NCBI GenBank assembly: GCA_949527715.1
Contig: CATEWF010000030.1
Location: 1-11,111 of the forward strand
Reading direction: 5' to 3'
DNA length: 11,111 bases
DNA from: an uncultured Mycoplasmatota bacterium
GTDB lineage: Bacteria > Bacillota_I > Bacilli_A > Mycoplasmatales > Mycoplasmoidaceae
In this document: one piece after another, positions 9,358 to 11,111 of the stretch
Position numbering within the stretch: position 1 is the first letter of the stretch
How the letters are laid out: each line of letters opens with the position of its first letter
Notes under the pieces: model-generated
Database searches by the model: none
What the model was told of the DNA's origin: nothing
The model's input: the letters and a program-made list of their open reading frames with translations, nothing else
Translations under genes and position numbers: made by a program

Positions 9358-11054
9358 TATTTGTTGCCTCCACCAAAAAGTTTTTTAGCTAATGAAGTTA
9401 AAGACGAATTGTCTTCAATAATTGAATTTAATTTAGATAAGTCTAAATCAGGTAATTTAGATTTATCTTGTTTTAATTCTTTTATTAAATCATTTATTTC
9501 TTTTATAGTAAAACCAACAAAATACATTGGATGGTTAAAGAAATTAACTATTTGTTTTTGAAATGAAGGCAACAAATAATTTTTATTCATCATAAATGCA
9601 TCCGCTTCATTTTCAAATAATAAAACAACCCCGTTGTTTGATGAAACAACAACTTGTTTTGAAACAAGTAGCGGATTAAAACAAGCTGGCAATTCATCAT
9701 AGTTTTTAATCGTATGAATTATTTTATTGGTGTTCTCTCTAATCGCTTTAGAAGTATTTTTAGCAATGTGCATAAATATTTCTTTTAGAGATAATTCTTG
9801 TTTTGTTTCAGTAACGCTTTGTTCAATTATTTTTTCCTTGTGATTTTTAACTTGTTGATTTGTTGGTTGTAATACTGAAAATTTAAAAATAGGCTTTAAT
9901 TCTTCTGTTTTAGTAACGGCATTAGTTTCTTGCTTAGAGAGTGTTTGTTTTTTTTGTTGTGGAATAATTGGGGCAACATTATCTTTTAAATCTAATGTTT
10001 CAAATAAACCTATCATGAAAATCGATTTTGCATCATTTGCTGTTTTTATCTGAATATAGATTTTTTGTCAAATATTTATTAAAGAAACTATCTTGTTTTG
10101 ATCTACATTAATTGTATTAATATTTGATGAATTTAAAATTGATAAATTGTTAAAGCTATTTGTTTGTAAATAAATTAATTTGTCTAACAATATTGAAATA
10201 ATATCACTAGTTAAAATTGTAAAATTAATTCCTTTTTCAGAAAAATTATTAACTTCATTGATAATTAAATTTAAGTTACCTTGCAAAATCTTATTAATAA
10301 ATGAAATTTTATTTTCTGTGTCCAGTAAACCAAAAATTTCATTTATCGAGTCTATAGTAATATTGTTATTTGTGTATAAGCACAATTGATCAAGAATACT
10401 TAATAAGTCTCTTGCAGATCCGTTCCCTAATTGAATTATTTTGTTTATGCATTCTTGGTTCATTTTGATGTTTTCAATTTTTACAACTTTTGAAATGATT
10501 TCATTTGCATCATTATCTGTCATTCTAGCAAATTGAAAATTTTGACATCTAGATAAAATGGTTGCTGGAATTTTATTAATTTCTGTTGTAGCAAAAATAA
10601 AAATCGCATGATGAGGTGGTTCTTCTATAGTTTTAAGTAAAGCGTTTCATGCAGATGTTGTAAGCATGTGAGCTTCATCGATTATATAAACCTTATATTT
10701 TAACTGAACAGGTAAAAATGCAACACTTTCAATAATCTTTCTCACTTCTTCAACACCATTATTTGATGCCGCATCTAATTCAACAATATCTGTAACTTGA
10801 TTATTATTGATTAATTTACAAGTTTCGCATTCATTACAAGCATCACCAGATTTAGAATTTGTGCAATTAATTGCTTTTGCTAATATTTTAGCAATTGATG
10901 TTTTTCCAATACCTTTGGAACCAGAAAATATATAAGCATGAGCAATCTTTCCTTGTTGAATTGAATTCAATAAGGTTTTAATGATAGGTTTTTGACCAAC
11001 AACATCATTAAATGAAGTCGGTCTATATTTTCTATATAAACTAATGTATTCCAT
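9357..11054 (-). CDS. dnaX: DNA polymerase III subunit gamma/tau (clamp loader)
   Basis: DnaX (565 aa, close to Bacillus size) is the motor subunit of the clamp loader that places the beta clamp on primed DNA; the long tau form also binds the polymerase. The AAA+ module has LYRKYRP at the N terminus, Walker A GSKGIGKTS (45-53), a zinc site with Cys64, Cys73, Cys76 and Cys79, Walker B IIDEAH (124-129), ATTE sensor and SRC (168-170) with the arginine finger. Domain III follows up to about 360, then a polar linker (about 347-410) and a tau-type C-terminal domain. TGA encodes Trp136 (10647) and Trp329 (10068). The ATG at 11054 has no Shine-Dalgarno site. An A8 run at codons 367-369 is in register for -1 slippage, with a stop four codons later in the -1 frame, so a 373-aa gamma-like product is possible. 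The stop overlaps the next gene's start. Confidence 0.96.
9367..9371 (-). promoter_or_regulatory. Shine-Dalgarno site of the first transporter gene
   Basis: GGAGG lies in the last dnaX codons, 9 nt before the ATG at 9357. With the TAATG stop-start overlap it points to coupled translation of dnaX and the transporter. Confidence 0.7.
9934..9956 (-). promoter_or_regulatory. Candidate dnaX slippery tract with -1 frame stop
   Basis: Eight A residues on the coding strand (9955-9948) read CAA AAA AAA CAA, giving the heptamer A AAA AAA in correct register. After a -1 shift (or one extra A from polymerase slippage) the frame reads ACA AAC ACT CTC TAA, stopping at 9936-9934. I found no obvious upstream Shine-Dalgarno stimulator or strong downstream stem. 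Function is inferred by analogy with E. coli and Thermus dnaX. Confidence 0.5.
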
Positions 11055-11060
11055 TTGTTG

Positions 11061-11081
11061 TTTATATATTATATATATAAA
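11061..11081. repeat. Perfect AT-only inverted repeat upstream of dnaX
   Basis: TTTATATAT (11061-11069) and ATATATAAA (11073-11081) are exact reverse complements around a TAT spacer. It overlaps the putative dnaX -10 box. It could be a protein-binding palindrome or an easily melted segment, or simply the result of extreme AT bias. Confidence 0.55.
11068..11073 (-). promoter_or_regulatory. Putative -10 box (TATAAT) for the dnaX operon
   Basis: TATAAT on the minus strand ends 13 nt before the dnaX ATG, so transcription would start about 6 nt from the start codon. No Shine-Dalgarno site is present. No convincing -35 element is visible at normal spacing (TTGTTA at 11104-11099 is 25 nt away), which is common in mollicute promoters. 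The surrounding sequence is nearly all A/T, so the match is only suggestive. Confidence 0.4.
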
Positions 11082-11111
11082 TAAAAATATTAAAAAAATA
11101 ACAACGAGAAA

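Noticed and set aside
9361..9561. Plus-strand open frame inside dnaX
   Set aside because: It is antisense to the DnaX C-terminal domain with no start signal or family match.
9357..10016. A separate 219-aa gene between dnaX and the transporters
   Set aside because: It is in frame with dnaX; the gap contains only a TGA Trp codon at 10068, so it is the DnaX C-terminal (tau) domain.
10180..10389. Plus-strand open frame inside dnaX
   Set aside because: It is antisense to DnaX domain III and has no support beyond chance in AT-rich DNA.
1..11111. CRISPR array, insertion sequence, phage, tRNA or rRNA gene
   Set aside because: No spaced direct repeats, transposase, integrase or cloverleaf was seen; nearly every base belongs to one of seven genes.

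Overview
The window is a densely packed piece of a low-GC chromosome from a mollicute (Mycoplasma-like) that reads UGA as tryptophan. Conserved tryptophans in GyrB, GalE, DnaX and two ABC transporters fall on in-frame TGA codons (19 TGA against 2 TGG by my reading), so under the standard code five intact genes would look broken into pieces. Small genes, almost no intergenic DNA and the yaaA-gyrB-gyrA order fit the chromosomal origin neighbourhood of Firmicutes-derived mollicutes. The species cannot be named from the sequence alone.

Plus strand, 18-5734: a small S4-domain RNA-binding protein (YaaA type), gyrB, gyrA and galE lie head to tail with gaps of 4, 18 and 1 nt, probably as one transcription unit. 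GyrB and GyrA together form the DNA gyrase heterotetramer. GalE interconverts UDP-glucose and UDP-galactose and probably supplies glycolipid or capsule synthesis; it seems to ride on the gyrase mRNA.

Minus strand, 11054-5736: dnaX (clamp-loader subunit), then two ABC exporter half-transporters. The first stop and next start overlap as TAATG, and the second pair is 1 nt apart. The two half-transporters carry the complementary signatures of a heterodimeric exporter with one degenerate ATP site (TM287/288, LmrCD, BmrCD type). The two units converge with a 1-nt gap between the galE and transporter stop codons.

The 57 bp at 11055-11111 are extremely AT-rich and hold a perfect 9-bp inverted repeat and a TATAAT box only 13 nt upstream of the dnaX start codon, which suggests a nearly leaderless dnaX mRNA. 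There are no RNA genes, insertion sequences, CRISPR arrays or phage genes. I found no wholly new system. The best leads are an in-register slippery A8 tract in dnaX with a -1 frame stop four codons later (possible tau/gamma production), the asymmetric ABC exporter, and its coupling to dnaX.
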